Source: Reticulitermes lucifugus (Eukaryota; Arthropoda; Insecta; Blattodea; Rhinotermitidae). From it: a stretch of DNA of 40,872 nucleotides. The notes below the pieces were generated by a model. That model had not been told where the DNA came from. It searched no databases and saw only the letters and a program-made list of their open reading frames with translations. The position numbers were made by a program, and so were the translations under genes. The stretch is from positions 36,602 to 77,473 of the forward strand of contig JAKCWW010001214.1 of NCBI GenBank assembly GCA_026260175.1. The letters run 5' to 3'. Below, piece after piece: positions 1 through 14,000 of the stretch (its first letter is position 1; the number at the start of each line of letters is the position of its first letter).

Positions 1-122
1 GGCCGGGGCGTGGCGTTGACCACCCACCCCCATCTAGTGCCGAGGTTAAAGAAAGAGTAGAGCAATACCTCAACTCCCCCTCTTGGCCTTCATGGCCTGT
101 TCTGGGGCGAACTATACCTATG
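1..122 (+). repeat. tRNA-derived SINE, 3' part
   Basis: The segment reads ...CCACCCCCATCTAGTGCCGAG... and then TTCATGGCCTGTTCTGGGG. The same order of landmarks occurs in the copies at 911-1190, 34467-34741, 39268-39541 and 39703-39955. The copy is cut by the window edge, so its pol III promoter is not visible. Confidence 0.6.
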
Positions 123-1794
123 TTATTTCAGCACTAATGCCAAGCTGTTGAGAAAGATGAAAATTTGATGCCCTTCTACTTCCTTGAATTGCTTCCTCCA
201 CACCTTGCATACTCCAGGCAGCTCTTGCTTCTCCGTTATGTCCAAAGGCAACATTGACATTGTTTTACATGGAGCCAGTTTCTTCAAACCTATGTTCCTA
301 CCAAACACATTACGCAAGTTCTTGAAGGAACATCATGAACATTAAAATGTTGTTGGTAATTTATTTGTGCTTCCAAAACACTTTCACATAAAAAATACAT
401 TTTCACAATAAGCACCCTCTGTTCTACAGTATAGGACAATGTTTGCCAACCAGGAAAATCATTAGTGGTTCCACCAGAAAAGGTGGAATAAGTAAACGAA
501 CATTTTGATATATCGCAGAAAGTTTCAAATGTCCCGCAAAATGTCGCAGGCAGTTGGCAATACTGGTAATCTCCGTGTATTACCAACTATTTTTATGTTT
601 TGTTTTGGTCAGTTTGCATTTGAGGTTATATGTACATCTGTTGAGTCAGTCTTCGTTTCGTGTTGTTACAGAGCCGTTTTACCAGCGGCAACAGAAAGGT
701 TCCCTTCTATCAACTTCTTTTAGCTTGTAAATATTTTCATAGGCAGGGGCTTTTCGGGATATGGTAAATTATTTTAGACGTTCCTCCATGGAAAGAAGGT
801 TGGGAAACACTTGTCCAGGATATCATTATTACAACTAATGCTGTATGGAGATGTACCAACTCAGAAACCATAGCCCTACCAAAAAAATAATATAGTCTTT
901 GTGAAGTAATATTCCTGTGTATACCATAAAGACAAATGGGGGAGTGAAAATATATCTGCACCCATTCTTAACGTCAGCACTAGATGGAGAAATTGTCAGC
1001 TTCAGTTTCTGCCTTCTTTATCTGCAAGGAAAGAGCCACTGGTACTCATTGTATAGGAGGCTGGGTGGGACCCAGAGCTGGTCAGGGCACTTTGGAGAAT
1101 AGAAACATCTCTAACACTGGCGGGAATCGAACCGTGTTTCCTCAGTCATACAGTCAATAGCCTAGAATTACAGTGACTACACTATTCCAAATCCATCTTT
1201 TGTGAAGATCTTGTTTTATCTGTTTTCACATTTTGTAAGTAAATGCAATAGTATCATAGTTATATATATAGTATAACATGCAGTATATCTGTAATAAACG
1301 GTTATTTGTGGAGTTTTACCTACACATTGTTATGAATTATTTTATCTAAGTTAACAATTACAAAGATGGAGACAATGTGAAACTTTGACATTGTATTAAA
1401 AAATTTATTGTACACAAAATCACAACTTTAGTAACAAGTTCTTCATGGAAATAAAATAAAATTACAGTAATAATACTGATAGGTACAGAGGACTAAAGTC
1501 TATGAAATAGAAAAGTAGGTTTTATGAGATTGCTTGGAATGCATTGTTCATCTTTTACTTTATTTTTTTTTCTGAGTAGTTTTTATCTGTCTTCATTGGA
1601 AACGTCTTTTTCAGAGTAAATTTTACTTTAATGTCAATCTACTAGTATGATTTCTGAACTGATACAGCATATGACAGCATTTGCAAATTATAGGGTGATT
1701 TGCATTATATTTGATATTTATCCAGCATTGGCTTAATGTTGATATCACTATGTCTTAGTGCATTTGTTGGTACAAATAATCAATTATAAAAAAG
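123..1794. other. Upstream intron or intergenic sequence without a recognised exon
   Basis: Apart from the SINE at 911-1190, this AT-rich stretch shows no exon of the CPAMD8-like gene that fits by homology. The open frames at 505-723 and elsewhere are short and unlike any domain. It is most simply the intron before the exon at 1795. Confidence 0.5.
911..1190 (-). repeat. tRNA-derived SINE
   Basis: Read on the minus strand it begins TAGTGTAGTCACTGTAATTC (A-box region), contains the B-box-like GGTTCGATTCC, then the family landmarks CCACCCAGCCTCCTA and CCATCTAGTGCTGACG. Four other copies in this window share the layout. The family is recognised by internal comparison only. Confidence 0.72.
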
Positions 1795-2018
1795 ATGCAC
1801 GGTGAATATAAAGTGAAGTTGATATCACTGTTGCAGCCAGATGAAGAGGCTCATGTTACTGTACTATCAACATGTCCTTGTGAACGAGACTTGCATTATG
1901 TTGTCACCACTGAAGGCCATGTTACATATTGGAACCAAGTACTACAACCAGACTCCATGGATGAAGCCCCTCCAACGCAAATTATTGATGGTGCTGCCAT
2001 CTGTAGACATAATTTCAG
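1795..2018 (+). CDS. CPAMD8: CPAMD8-like exon 1 of window (MG5/MG6 region)
   Basis: The frame is closed by TAA at 1777-1779, so the only usable acceptor is the AG at 1793-1794, although its pyrimidine tract is weak. The donor is CAG|GTGAGT at 2019, and the exon ends with two bases of a Ser codon. It reads HGEYKVKLISL, then STCPCERDLHYVVTTEGHV and YWNQV, the beta-strand run typical of the macroglobulin domain before the bait region. The initial ATG is probably an internal Met and not the start of translation. Confidence 0.82.
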
Positions 2019-5000
2019 GTGAGTAATTTTGGAATATTATGTGGTGTAATACTGATTTAAAGAAGTTTATTTTGCTTTCAGTTATTTACATATTTATTTC
2101 TGTTCCTAAGTTTAATTGAAACAAATGTATGAACTTTTGGCTCCAAAGCACAGAAAGTTTTAATCCTTAAGATTCAGTTTATCTTGGTCTTAGTATCGCT
2201 TATGCTTACATTTCAACTTTCCATCACATTGATGGAAGTAAGCAATGAAACAATAACAAGTGAAATATAAAATCAGTTCCAGTACTACTTCTCAACCATA
2301 AATGTAATAAGTTCATGAGTGCAATTTTCTGATGTGTAAAAACTTCTAGTACAAGTTTGGCAAATTTACTTCCCTAGACCTTTCTTGCTCACTCATTTAA
2401 CTTTAAAGCACACTGGTAACTATGTGTACCACCTGTTTTAATGTTGAAGAACTCTGCCAATGAGTGTGTGAAATTTGTTATATTAAATCACTAAAGATTC
2501 ATGCCATAGCATAGCCCACCTCTTCAGTGGTAAAGAATAAAAGTTCTTATTTCTCAGTATGGTAATCCAGCTGTTCAAGAATAGATACTACACCTTAAGA
2601 AATAAATGCATAGTTCTGATTTTTCAGGTTATTGAAGCAGATTTCTATTCCAATCTCAGTTCAGTGAACAGAAGATTATCTACAAAAGATAAATATTCCA
2701 TTATATCTTCAATTTTTGACAGTGGATGATCCAAAAAGCCAAAAAGGTCTATTAACCGGCAGTTGACAGAGAGGCCCATTACATTTCACTATTCCATCCA
2801 ACAGTAGCACTAAGCACTAATTTTGGGTGTTCAGCAATCAGTGATTTGTGTCTTGTTGATTATTTTAGATAATGTGTACACCATGTTATGTAAGTAATGG
2901 CAAAAATGGCAAAACTTGGTTAGGTCTGACCATGAGGTTGCTAGGTACACTAAAATACACAGTAGGCTTAACTTCCAAATATCCACAAAATTATGATATC
3001 TGGCAACTCTTTGTTCCCAGAGGTGCCAGATACTGCAACTTTTACTATATTGGGATTAAACACTGCTTAGGGACAAAGAAACCCCAAGAATAAAGAATGG
3101 TACCTTACTTTGTTCTGGTTGAATTGGTGGTTGGGCAGCAAGGTAAAGGAAGAAGATGAACATGTTCAGAATTGAAGTGCATGGCTGTAAATGATTCCAG
3201 TTGAATGCACTGGTACCTCATCCTGATACAGGACCCTGGAGACTCCAACAACGAGAACTGTGTCATGTAATCGCATTCATTCTGATCTGTGCTTAATGAA
3301 GTTTAAGTTCCATTGGACTGTGAAATTGACTTTTGTCTCCCAAGAGAAGGTTAGTTCCCCCCTTCTTGTCTCCAGCAGCAATGTAGCGAAAATAGTGGAA
3401 GGGAGGGCTGAAGGAGAAGCGTGGCCAAGACACAGTCTTGCCAGGTCATTAAAACCAGAGAATAGACCAAGCAATGAGATGAAGAGAATGCAAGGGGTGG
3501 TGGAAGAAGAAAGGAGAAAAGTCAATTTAAAGTTTACAAACTTTGGAATTTGCTCATAGTCGCCCTACTTAATTCCATCACTGATACTATACTCACCTCC
3601 ACTGTAATGTCATAGAATAACTTCAGCATGCAGATATCATTATCAGAAGTTTGATTTTAAGTTCAAAAACTTAGGGAAATAATTGTAGCATGTATAAGCT
3701 GAAAATGGCTTGTTTCTATATACTAATGCACCTGCACTTTCACATGCTATTGTATTAGACGTATTATTTGAATTGAATTGTCTTCGAATTTTAAGTTGCA
3801 TTTTCCATTTACACTGCAACGTTGCTTATTTGTTATTTATTTATTGTTAATTAATTAATTAATTTGTTTATTTGATTATTTATTTTTATATGGTTATGAG
3901 TTTATAGTTCATTTACACTGACACAAAGTTCAGTTGACTGGTCCATTTGTAGTTACAAAATTTAGTAACAATAATAATAATAAACAATTTCCCACTTTGA
4001 AAAAAGTAAGTTTTAAAATGTGACAGGCACTCTAGAGCCCTGTTCTATTGGCTGCACTTTATGATTTTATTCATATCAGCAAACCATCGTGTTCTGTCCA
4101 TCCCCTAAAATGTCCATTCACAGACTACCCTTACAAGAATTTTGTACATAAATTTCACCTCTATTTTTGTCTGTTCCAGTTTTATTGTACAGGCTGTCAT
4201 GGCCCCTGTGAGCCACTTGCTGGTGTATTATGTGACTGGGGCTGGGGAACCAATCAGTGATGTCATCAATTTTGGTGTTAAGCTTCTCCTCAGGCAGGTA
4301 AACCACCAATTGGCCATCCAGTCATTTTCTTGATTTCTCTTTGAAGTGTTCAATCTCTAAATTACCAGACAACTGGTTATAGTGAAGTGTAGATATGATA
4401 TTAAATTCATATCTTATGGATAGTTGGAGGCAAATTCTTCATTATGAGCAGAGATTGACCTGGAGGAAGTGATACAAATTAAATGGTAGGATCAAGTTTC
4501 TCAGAATAGTAATAATAATATAATAACATTCGCTTTCAGCAGGTTTGTGGATGTGGAACTTGTCCTGTCACAAAATGTGATAGGTTAGGGGTGTTTGATA
4601 ACAAAGTGCTTAGGAAGATATTCTTAGCTAAAGATGTAGTTGTTTTTCCTGCTTCTTGGTGCTGACTCAATATGGAATTGGACTGTGTTTCCAATGTTTC
4701 GGAGGAATCTGCTGCCTCTATCTTCAGTGTATAAGAGTAAGCCAGCTGGGGGAAAATTATATTTATTATAGGGAAGAGCAAAACAGGACTGGGACCAGGA
4801 GTGTGCAAATGGGATCTGGTGGCCCCAAAAAGGGGGGTGGGACTGTTTTTTATTGGGGTAAAGTGGAAGGCACATAAGAGGAAAGGTGAGTACCAGAGGT
4901 TAAATAAACTATAGTAAGTTATACAATGTATTTTCAGATATAGGTAACATGTTCCTCCAAATGGTTGGTACCTACCTATCAGGCTACATGTCATCACATC

Positions 5001-8000
5001 CTAGACGATCATAATTTTGAAATGTCACGAAAATATGTTGAACATGCTGAACAAGCAGATGGTATTCCCAAGACTTCAGTATATTTGTCTGTGGGGGGAG
5101 GGGGTCTTGTGTTTGTATGCAATACACAAAACATAGCTCTGCACTGAAGTGTATCATTTGTCTCATGTGTTACACGTATAAAATGCTGAAATAGAGATCT
5201 GTGAGATGTAAGAAATAATTTAACTTATTTCTTGGGCAGCAATTTCCAGTACTGGTAAGTTGGCATATGTTGGATCATGGAAGTACATGATTAAGCGGTT
5301 TTTAAATAGCCGTTTGGATTTTATTCCTATTGTGATTGCATTAAGTGTTTTATTTTTCATTTTTTGTTTGTTTGTGAAGAATGTGGATGATAAGTTTCAA
5401 GAATAGAGAATAAATATTAAAAATTGTAGTTGAATTGAAGAAAAATGCCATTAAAATTTACAAAACTAATTACAAGTTAATGGAGATGAATTTTGTTTCC
5501 AGCAGTGTTTCCATGCTTATAAGAATGTTGGCATGTGTGTGTAAAATAAAAGGCATGTGCTTTGATGATGACAACTGCTCTCCAGAGGATGAGGACAGCA
5601 TGGGTGGTTCCTTTTTAACCATAATCAATATCTTAACATTTATGATCCTCAAACATCCTGGAATAGGGAATTTTAAATCCTGTGGTACTGTTGGGGTGGC
5701 AGCCAGATTTTAAGACAGCAATAATGTAGTATTAGCAAATGTACTACTTTGCCAGCTGGAATTGCTACAATAGTCAAATCCATGGCCAAAGAAGATTAAT
5801 TTTCAGACCTCATATACATAGTAGACATATTACTCCTGGGAAGTTCAACAGTCTGAAAAGAAGACCAGAGGAAAACAGACTCTGAAATTAACAAATAATC
5901 AAATAGCATATTTTATTTTAGTTTTCTTCACTAGAAACAAGAAAAAGTGGCTGTAGTGTGTTGCTGTCATTTACAGGTATCTGTTCATGTGGAGGAGCGC
6001 AAATACTGGTACCCTGCTCAGACAATGGCTGTGGATATACGGGCTGAACCAGGAGCATTAGTGTGTCTTATTGGTGGACATGCAGGCACTGAGGGGAAGG
6101 GAACCATAGGGACACAAGACTCCAAATCTAGGTAAACATAGCCATTCCAGTCAAGTGGTCTGCTTAGCAAGCATCTTTTCAGTATGATTTTAAACAGGTG
6201 GAAATAGAGGTTTGTTTTTGTTTTAATGCACTGAGAAGGTTTACATGGTACTAGTACAAATTGTTAATTCTCTGTCAAAAATGCAAACAATATGTTCATT
6301 TAATGGTATAACTGTCAAGTTCTTGAAATATCACATATTGGAAACATAATATATTAGAGAAATGCATGGTACAACCATAAAGAATTAACACCATATAATT
6401 AAAGTAAACATCTGTTCATCTAGTGGAGCCCTGCCCTCCAAGTTTGCTAATATTGTTCTGGCAATGGAATCAAAAAAGGTTATGATTTACTGGATGTGCA
6501 GTTCAAATTGAAAGTTAAAGAATTCATACAGAAAAATTTTGGTGGCAAAACCTTTTTGAAAACAGCCAATTGCAAGTCTGAAATGGGGCTAGAAATATAA
6601 TATTAAAATGGATTTCTAGGAAATAGATTGTGAGGGAGGACAGAAAGTTAATGGAATTGGCACTTAGTAAATTTTGATGATTTAAATTGCATTGGCACAG
6701 TTCAGGATATGGTCTTTTGGTGTACTGGTACAGTGATGATAATGATATCAGTGGTATAAACATCACAAGGTATCAACATATTATTTCCTGTGAGGTTTGA
6801 GGTTCTTGTGGCTGTGCCTGTGAATATTACTATCATCTGGGAGGTGGTGCCATGTAGTTTTGCATATGGGTACTAAGGTTTCGGAGGAACATACTGCCTC
6901 CTTCTTCAGGGAAGAAGAATAAGATTCCAGAGGAGAGTAATTTTATAACTTTATTTTTGTTTGATGTCATTAAGTTGCACAGTTTCTGTCACATTCTGCT
7001 GTTCTATTGTGCTATTGACATATTCGGCACAGGGGCCCCGGTTCCAGAGAACTGGATTTTGCTGCAGCTGGGATGGCATTCTTTCAGCGACGGTGTGTCA
7101 AGAAGGGAGGCCCGTGGTCTGAGTCCAGCACTCAGCTCTATCGTCAGGGTGGGTCAGCCCCCAGTAGCTCAACAATGCAAGAGCGACACAGTAGTGTGGT
7201 AGGAAGTACCACTGTTGACCAACTGTGGCTCTGGAAATGCTTTAATTTCACGTATGTAGAATTTTCAGACTAGGCACTTTAGCCTGATCATAGGCTATAT
7301 TATCTGTGTTCAGTTCAGGTTATTAGACTCAACTGAAGACCTGAATGTTACACACTTGTTCTCAAGCTCTTTAAACAGTTGAGCTTATGACAAATTAAAA
7401 CAAGTTAATTTAGATATTCCAGCATTTGTCTGCAGTAAATTCATTCCACTATAGAGCATTATATATTTCTTATAGAATTAAATAAATATTTATGTCATAC
7501 ATTTTTTTATTCTGCCAACTTGAGTCAAGCAATAGAAGTGACTTAGCTAATATGTACCTTCTAAATACAAAGGTATGTCAGATGAAAACTGAATAAGAAA
7601 CAAATTGTGTGTAATGATGAACGCACTTTCCATATCAAGGTGATGATTTACTGCTGTCACTGCATTATCCATGAGAAACTGCTGGAGTATGTTGCGTAAT
7701 GTTCTGGAAGCAGACTTTAGGTTTCTAACTGGTTATTCAGAATTATCTTGTGTTATTCAGCACCAAATCATTCTATAAGAGTAAGAGAGACTAATGTGTG
7801 CACAATAAGCCTAAGGCTGCAGTGCATCTGGAGCATCTGCTGATGGGCCCTTTGGAAGAAGAGCACGGACTAATGGGTGTGTAATTTTGGCATACCATGC
7901 GTTAATTCCATTGTGTGGTTGGGGACAGTCTCTCATCCTCTGGAAGCATGTGGAGTGAAGTGGTTTGGCAACAGGACACTGAGGGAGAGCAGGTAATAGC

Positions 8001-11000
8001 TGGATGGAGGAAACTGCATGGCGAAGATGTCCATCTCAACCAAATCTTGTTGGATGGTCAAATAAAGGAGGGTTAGTTGTGTAGGGCATGTAGGATACAT
8101 GGGAGAATGAGAAAAGTATGTAAGATTTTAGTCAAGAAACTTCAAGGGAAGAGAAAACTTGAGAGACCTAAGCATAGAGGGGAGTAAAATATTAAAGTGG
8201 ATCCTAACAAATGGGCTTGAGGATATGGACTGAATTCATTTATCTCAAGATGGGATCCAGTGGTGGACTAATGTAAATATGGTAATGTAAGAACAAGGAA
8301 TTTCATGACTACCTCAGCAACCATGAGCTTCTGAAGAAATACTCTGCTGCACTGAGTTAGTAAGACAGTAGGTACATTGATACAGTTACTGCTAGTTTAG
8401 GAAAACAAGCAACAGTCCTTTCTCAATGATGAGGTGAAGTGAGAGAGAAGAGAAATTCCCCTTTTGAAAAGATTTAATAGATTTACAATCAGCTTCAAAC
8501 TTTCACCTATGGGGAAATGTGTAGAAAAGAGTGATGCAAGAGAATGACTAAGTGTATGGTGGGAACAGGCGATTGGTAGAAGGAAGAATAATGTGTCTCC
8601 ATTACTTTCCCCTCCAACCCATTTAACAGGGTAATCACAAATTCCCTGCTCCCCCATTCTTCCTCTTTCTGTGGGAGATGTGTAGTAGTGGGTATAAAAA
8701 AGGGACTGCCATTCCAAATGTTCTGCTTGCTTTCCCATGCCTTCCATTTATCTACTGCAAATTCTTTCTCCTGTTATTTTTCCTCCTTCCATATCCTTTG
8801 TAAAAAATAAAAGCCCATTATTAGGTATAAATTCTATATAGGTGTGTTATCAGACCAGAGCCTGTCACTTCCTTAAATACACACACACCCACACAGGGAA
8901 GCTATTAGTTTTTAGATTAATTTTACCCTTGTCCATATATGGTTTTAAATGTTCACCTGATGGCTTAACACAAAGAAGACAACAGGAAATGTGCAAGGCA
9001 CATCTTATGTCCTATGTACTGATGTCCTTAGTCTTTAGCAGTTCACCTCTTTTTATTTTAATTTAATCTCTCATGCTTCTCTAAAACAGCGTATTACTTT
9101 TTGCAAGTGTCAGTAGAAATAATTGCAGAAAACAGCGATGCACGACCAGTAATTATTAAGAACAAAAACCATAAAATCACATGAAGATATTTTGTCAGAA
9201 GCTCTGCAATCTTTGATGAAAAAACATTCTATAATTGGGCAAGTTTCATATTTGAATGAAGTGGTAAAACAGCAGAATAACTGTGTTGTTGTTCGAGCTG
9301 AAATTCGGGCAAATAAATTTTATTTACAGGAAAGTGTTTAGACATAAATGAATAACAGGTAAACAGTTTTATTTTTTATGATTGCTCTATCTAATATTTA
9401 CTAATGCTACACCTGTTCTTGTAAATAGCGTTTATTTTACAATACTTCATGGCAGTTAATGAGTCAGTTGATGTACTCTTGAACTTCCCTCTAGTCTGAT
9501 AACTCAGTGTGGTGCTATATTTTAAGACTGGTCTTCTGGAATGTCACCCTATGCAGTTTGGTAGATAGATACCAACATTGATATTCATTGCTATGAAAAT
9601 CTCATATTTCATATAGTGCCATGCTTGACATATTGCAAGTATTGCAAGGAAATTTATAAGAGTGTTTCAGAACAATTCCAGCAGACATAAATACTGGTTG
9701 GGCCATAAAATAACTAGCCAGCTTTATGAAACATAGCCCCCGAAAGGGCAATAGTTGTTCAGCAGGTCAAGAAATTGTTTGCTTTATAAGGATCCAGAAA
9801 TTTTTATACCATATTCACATTAGCCTTTCACTGAAACCCATCTTCAGTTAGATGAATCCTGTCCACGCATCTACAACCTATTTTCTCGAGGCCCAACATA
9901 ATATTATCCTTACTTTTATATCTAAGTCTCCTACATGGTCTCTTTGTTGCAAGTTTTTGATCAAAATCTGTTATGCATTTCTATGCATACTACATATCCT
10001 GTCCATCTTATTCTCCTTGACTTGCTGTGTCCAAAATGTGTGGTACCATGAAGAGACAAAATGTTTGTATAGTTATAAAATATGTGAGATTGACAAAGGT
10101 AACAAAATTGTGTTAAAACATACCAGACAAGCCATTTGCTTATTCAGATGATTGTTGCAGTGGGGATATGGAGCAGCATAGTCTAACAATATCAGCACCT
10201 CAGGAATCAGGCAAATGGTCTCTATGGGCCCTTACCCTTTCACCCAGTGTGGGGCTGAGATTCTCAACTCCACAGTCTGTCACTGTGTTCCGTCCCCTGC
10301 AAGTTGACTTCAAATTGCCAGCAAGCCTTCGAGTAGGTGAAGCTGTAGAAGTGGATGTCAAAATTGGCAATAACATCAACTCTTGCATGGATGTAAGTTT
10401 TCTGAAAGTTTTTCTTTTGTATAATTTGTCATGCTTGATCTGACTTAATTTGGCTCGAGATAGGGACAAGTGGTGGGTAGTTGTGAACACTGCAATGAAC
10501 CTTTAGGTCCCATAATATGCAGGGAATTTTTTGACAAACTGAGGCAATATTAGCTTCTCAAGGACTCTTCCCAATGGAGTGGGTTAGTGCAGCTTTTAGT
10601 AATACATTTTTATAATGTCAGCCAACCTTTATTGCACCTATGACAAAGCAACTTTCCTTGACCACACATTTTGTACTAAATGAGGTTATCATCACTGCCA
10701 ATACCAATGATTATATTACTTCATATCTGTGCCAATATGAATTTGTTTACCATATATATTAATAATAATTAAGGCTATTTTAAATTGTCATAATTTGCAT
10801 GACAGACAAATTCATATTGGCACCAATATGAATCTAATGTAAGCATTGGCAGCAACAATGATGATGATGTCATGTAGTTTGAAATGTATGGTCAAGGAAC
10901 CTTGTGTTGACAAAATTGCAATAAAAGCTGGTTAGTTTCATAGGATTGTGACCATTTTCTGAAAGTGCCTACCTGAACATGGACCATGATAACCTTCTCC

Positions 11001-14000
11001 TTCACATAATTGCACTTAAATTTTTTCTTCAACATGACACCTTTAACATATACATGTGCAGTATGCATTCATTTCACTTATAGTGCACCTACACCAAAAT
11101 CTTGGTTTCAAATTTCCCCTTATTCCACTTTTCCAATTCACAACTTACCTGCATGGTCAAATATTTCACTTGCAAAGTTCAAAACAGTAGACCTTCCCTC
11201 ATACGAGAATCCTAAGAAATAGGACAAAGCAGGATTTTCCGGAGAGAGGACAACAAGATAAAAATAAATACGATGGAGTCACTGATGTGTGCCAAGTGTA
11301 AGTAATATGTAGCTGTAACTGGTTGTTAGGATAGAAAACAATTTGTACCCAAACTTTAAATAATAATATAAAGAGTAAAGTTTCAAATTTTGATTTAATG
11401 TACTTAAAGTCAAATTAGCAATCCTAATTGTATGACCTTTTTGTTGTGGTATTTTGCAAGCAGGTGAATATAGAAAGGGTTCCTGACATGATCCTTATTA
11501 CTGTCACAGGAAATAAGAGTAAAGTAACTGAATCAGCCTCTCTGGGAAGTAACAACCACTCACCTCATGATAACATTAGATTTAACTTGGGCAAAAGCAG
11601 AACACTTCAACAAAATGTGGCTCTGTAAGTGATCTTACGCTTAAAAGTACAACAATCTAAGAACATATGAACACAAAGTTCTAACACCTGTTTTTACTCC
11701 AGACTTAACTAACATGGAACACTTCCTTGTACCCTTCCCTGAATAACCCTTTTCAAAATGGTTTGCTAATGAAATGTGCAAACAGGAACGTTAATCATGT
11801 CTATGCCATTTTCGTGGTAAACATTTTCTTCTCTATGTTGTGGTAAATTTATATGAAAGTAGGATTTTCCTTTCAACATAGTGTATACTTTGATTTATTT
11901 TTCTTTTAACTTGTTCCAAAGCAATTTTACAGATTCAAATTAAAACTAAACCATTATGTAATGTAGTATCTCATGTGTCAATATTAAAATACGTAATATC
12001 AAAGAAATTGATTACTACTGTAGTCAAGTCCCATGGTTCACAAACATTTTTTGAGTTATTTTACTTTCTGAGACCATTCCATGAAGGTGTTGGGGTTCTT
12101 ATAAAATGAACAACACTCTCAAGTCAAAGACACAACCAGAAAATAGAATGCGTAGACTTCCAAGTTACTCTTTATTATTTCTATATGAAATTATTAAAAT
12201 TGTGTTATGCTTTACCTTGAACATCTGCAGTTACACATGTAATCTTAATTGATTAGATACTTCACTTCAGTAATGTAACATCCAGCTTTCTTCCAGGTAA
12301 CAGCATTGCTAGCCCTCAGTGAAGGGGCTCACTTCCTGAGCAATGGCATGTTGTATGTAACAGAAAAATTGCGATTGGGACCTCACGGAGCAACCTCATT
12401 AGTTGTGCGTGTGGTTGTTACTAGCTCTGGACTCAAGAACATGACAGGTAGGCACGCACTGTGTGGCACTTGTATATGGTATGTAATGAATATTGTCTTT
12501 CTTTTCTCCTTCCAGTCAAGATATGAGCCATTATGACCTATTCTGAGGCTGAAAATGTGTGTGTGTGTTTGTGTCTGTCTGTATGTATGTATGTGTGTGT
12601 GTGTGTGTGTGCATCCGCGCGTGTATGTGCATGTGTAAGTAAGTAACTTTTTGCAAAGGAAGTTTTCAAATTAAAATTAAAAAGCATTGTGTAATGTAAT
12701 CTGGAATTAGAATACTCTAAGTAACTGCTTATGACAGTACTCAAACTTCATCACTTACAAATATCGTGTTTGTGATATGTTGCTTTCTCATATCAGTCCA
12801 TATATACATATAATATGCGATGACTGTGTACTGTAGTCAGTGAAATGCATATTAGAGAATGAGAGTCACACTTTAGAATTGCATGTTCAAAGAAGGTTAA
12901 AGCAAACTAAATTCAAGGGATGCTGTTCCCATTCAATTCAAAATGTTTTGTATTCCTGTAACCTGTTAAAAATCCTGGAAGTTTAAAATATACTAAATTA
13001 TTCCTTTACCTATTACTCTCACTCTAAGGGAAGTACCTAGACTGCAGGTGTCTGAAAACGTGGCAGTGAGGAGAATGTTAGGGCATGAAATAATGGGTGG
13101 GTGGAGAAATTTATGTAAGGAGGAGCTTAATATTTGTGATCTTCCCCAGATGTTATTTGGGTGATTATATCAAGGAAGATGAGATGGATGGAGCATGGAG
13201 CAGATGAGAAATACATACAAAATGTCAGCCTGAAAAATTAATGGGAATATAGCACTGGGAGATATATACGTATGTGGAAGGATAATATTAAAATGTATCT
13301 AAAAACAGGGTTTAAGGGTAGGTATGGCCTAAATTCATTGGCTCAAAAAAGTTTGTGTGAACATGAGCCTTCAGGTTTCAGAAAACCTGGAGAATTTCTT
13401 GAGTAGCTGATAACTTAGCTTCTCAAGGAGTCTGTTCTGTAGTGTTAGAGATATACATAGTCACTGGGCTAATGTGGGTTCCCTGTATTTATAAGTAAAT
13501 AGTTCTAAGTGTACTGCTTCCATGAAATTGATTTAGTTGATATTCAAAATTTACCGTTAATCTTAAAATGAAATGAACACAATGGGAACCACTGTAGATG
13601 GGTAGTGACTGTACAATCCATCTTCTGGTTTTATAGAAGGGAAGAGGGGGAACATCATTAGTACCTGTCAAGCCAAACAAAAACTGGACTGAAAGGAAGT
13701 GGGAGTCTCAAGGGAGAAAACAAGAAAGAGAGAAGGATTGATTGCAAAGTTTCACAGAAGGAGGAGGTGAGGGAGAAATGAGCTTCTTAGAGTGCTTTTT
13801 GGAAAACTTGATAGAGATCCCTTTTATTTTCCTTTCACCTCATTCCTCTTCAACGCACTCAACTAAGGTAATATTAGCTTGCATCCCCAACCTTCCAGAA
13901 CTCCCTACATTTAAAACTTACCTCACAGTAATTTACAGCTTGTATTTGTGAAGGATGAAACACAAGAAAGGGAACATGTAGAGTTGTTAAAGAAGTGGAT

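Noticed and set aside
4536-4997. 153-codon minus-strand frame
   Set aside because: Lies over a LINE-associated repeat; no domain, start context or homologous coding signal, so treated as repeat-derived.
8397-8747. 116-codon minus-strand frame in intron 4
   Set aside because: Ser/Leu/His-rich, no recognisable domain, located in an intron next to a LINE fragment; probably chance.
11464-11624. Exon-like segment with acceptor GCAAGCAG (tandem NAGNAG) and donor GTAAGT
   Set aside because: Its length (161, or 164 with the other acceptor) breaks the frame between exons 5 and 6, which already join in phase and match MG7 directly. No family homology. At most a frame-breaking cryptic exon.
12516-12522. 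Possible 7-base microexon after a fine acceptor (TTCTCCTTCCAG)
   Set aside because: It would need a non-canonical AT donor and only served to rescue the rejected segment at 14387. In-frame continuation hits TGA.
12538-12744. His/Thr-rich minus-strand frame
   Set aside because: Artefact of the TG microsatellite.
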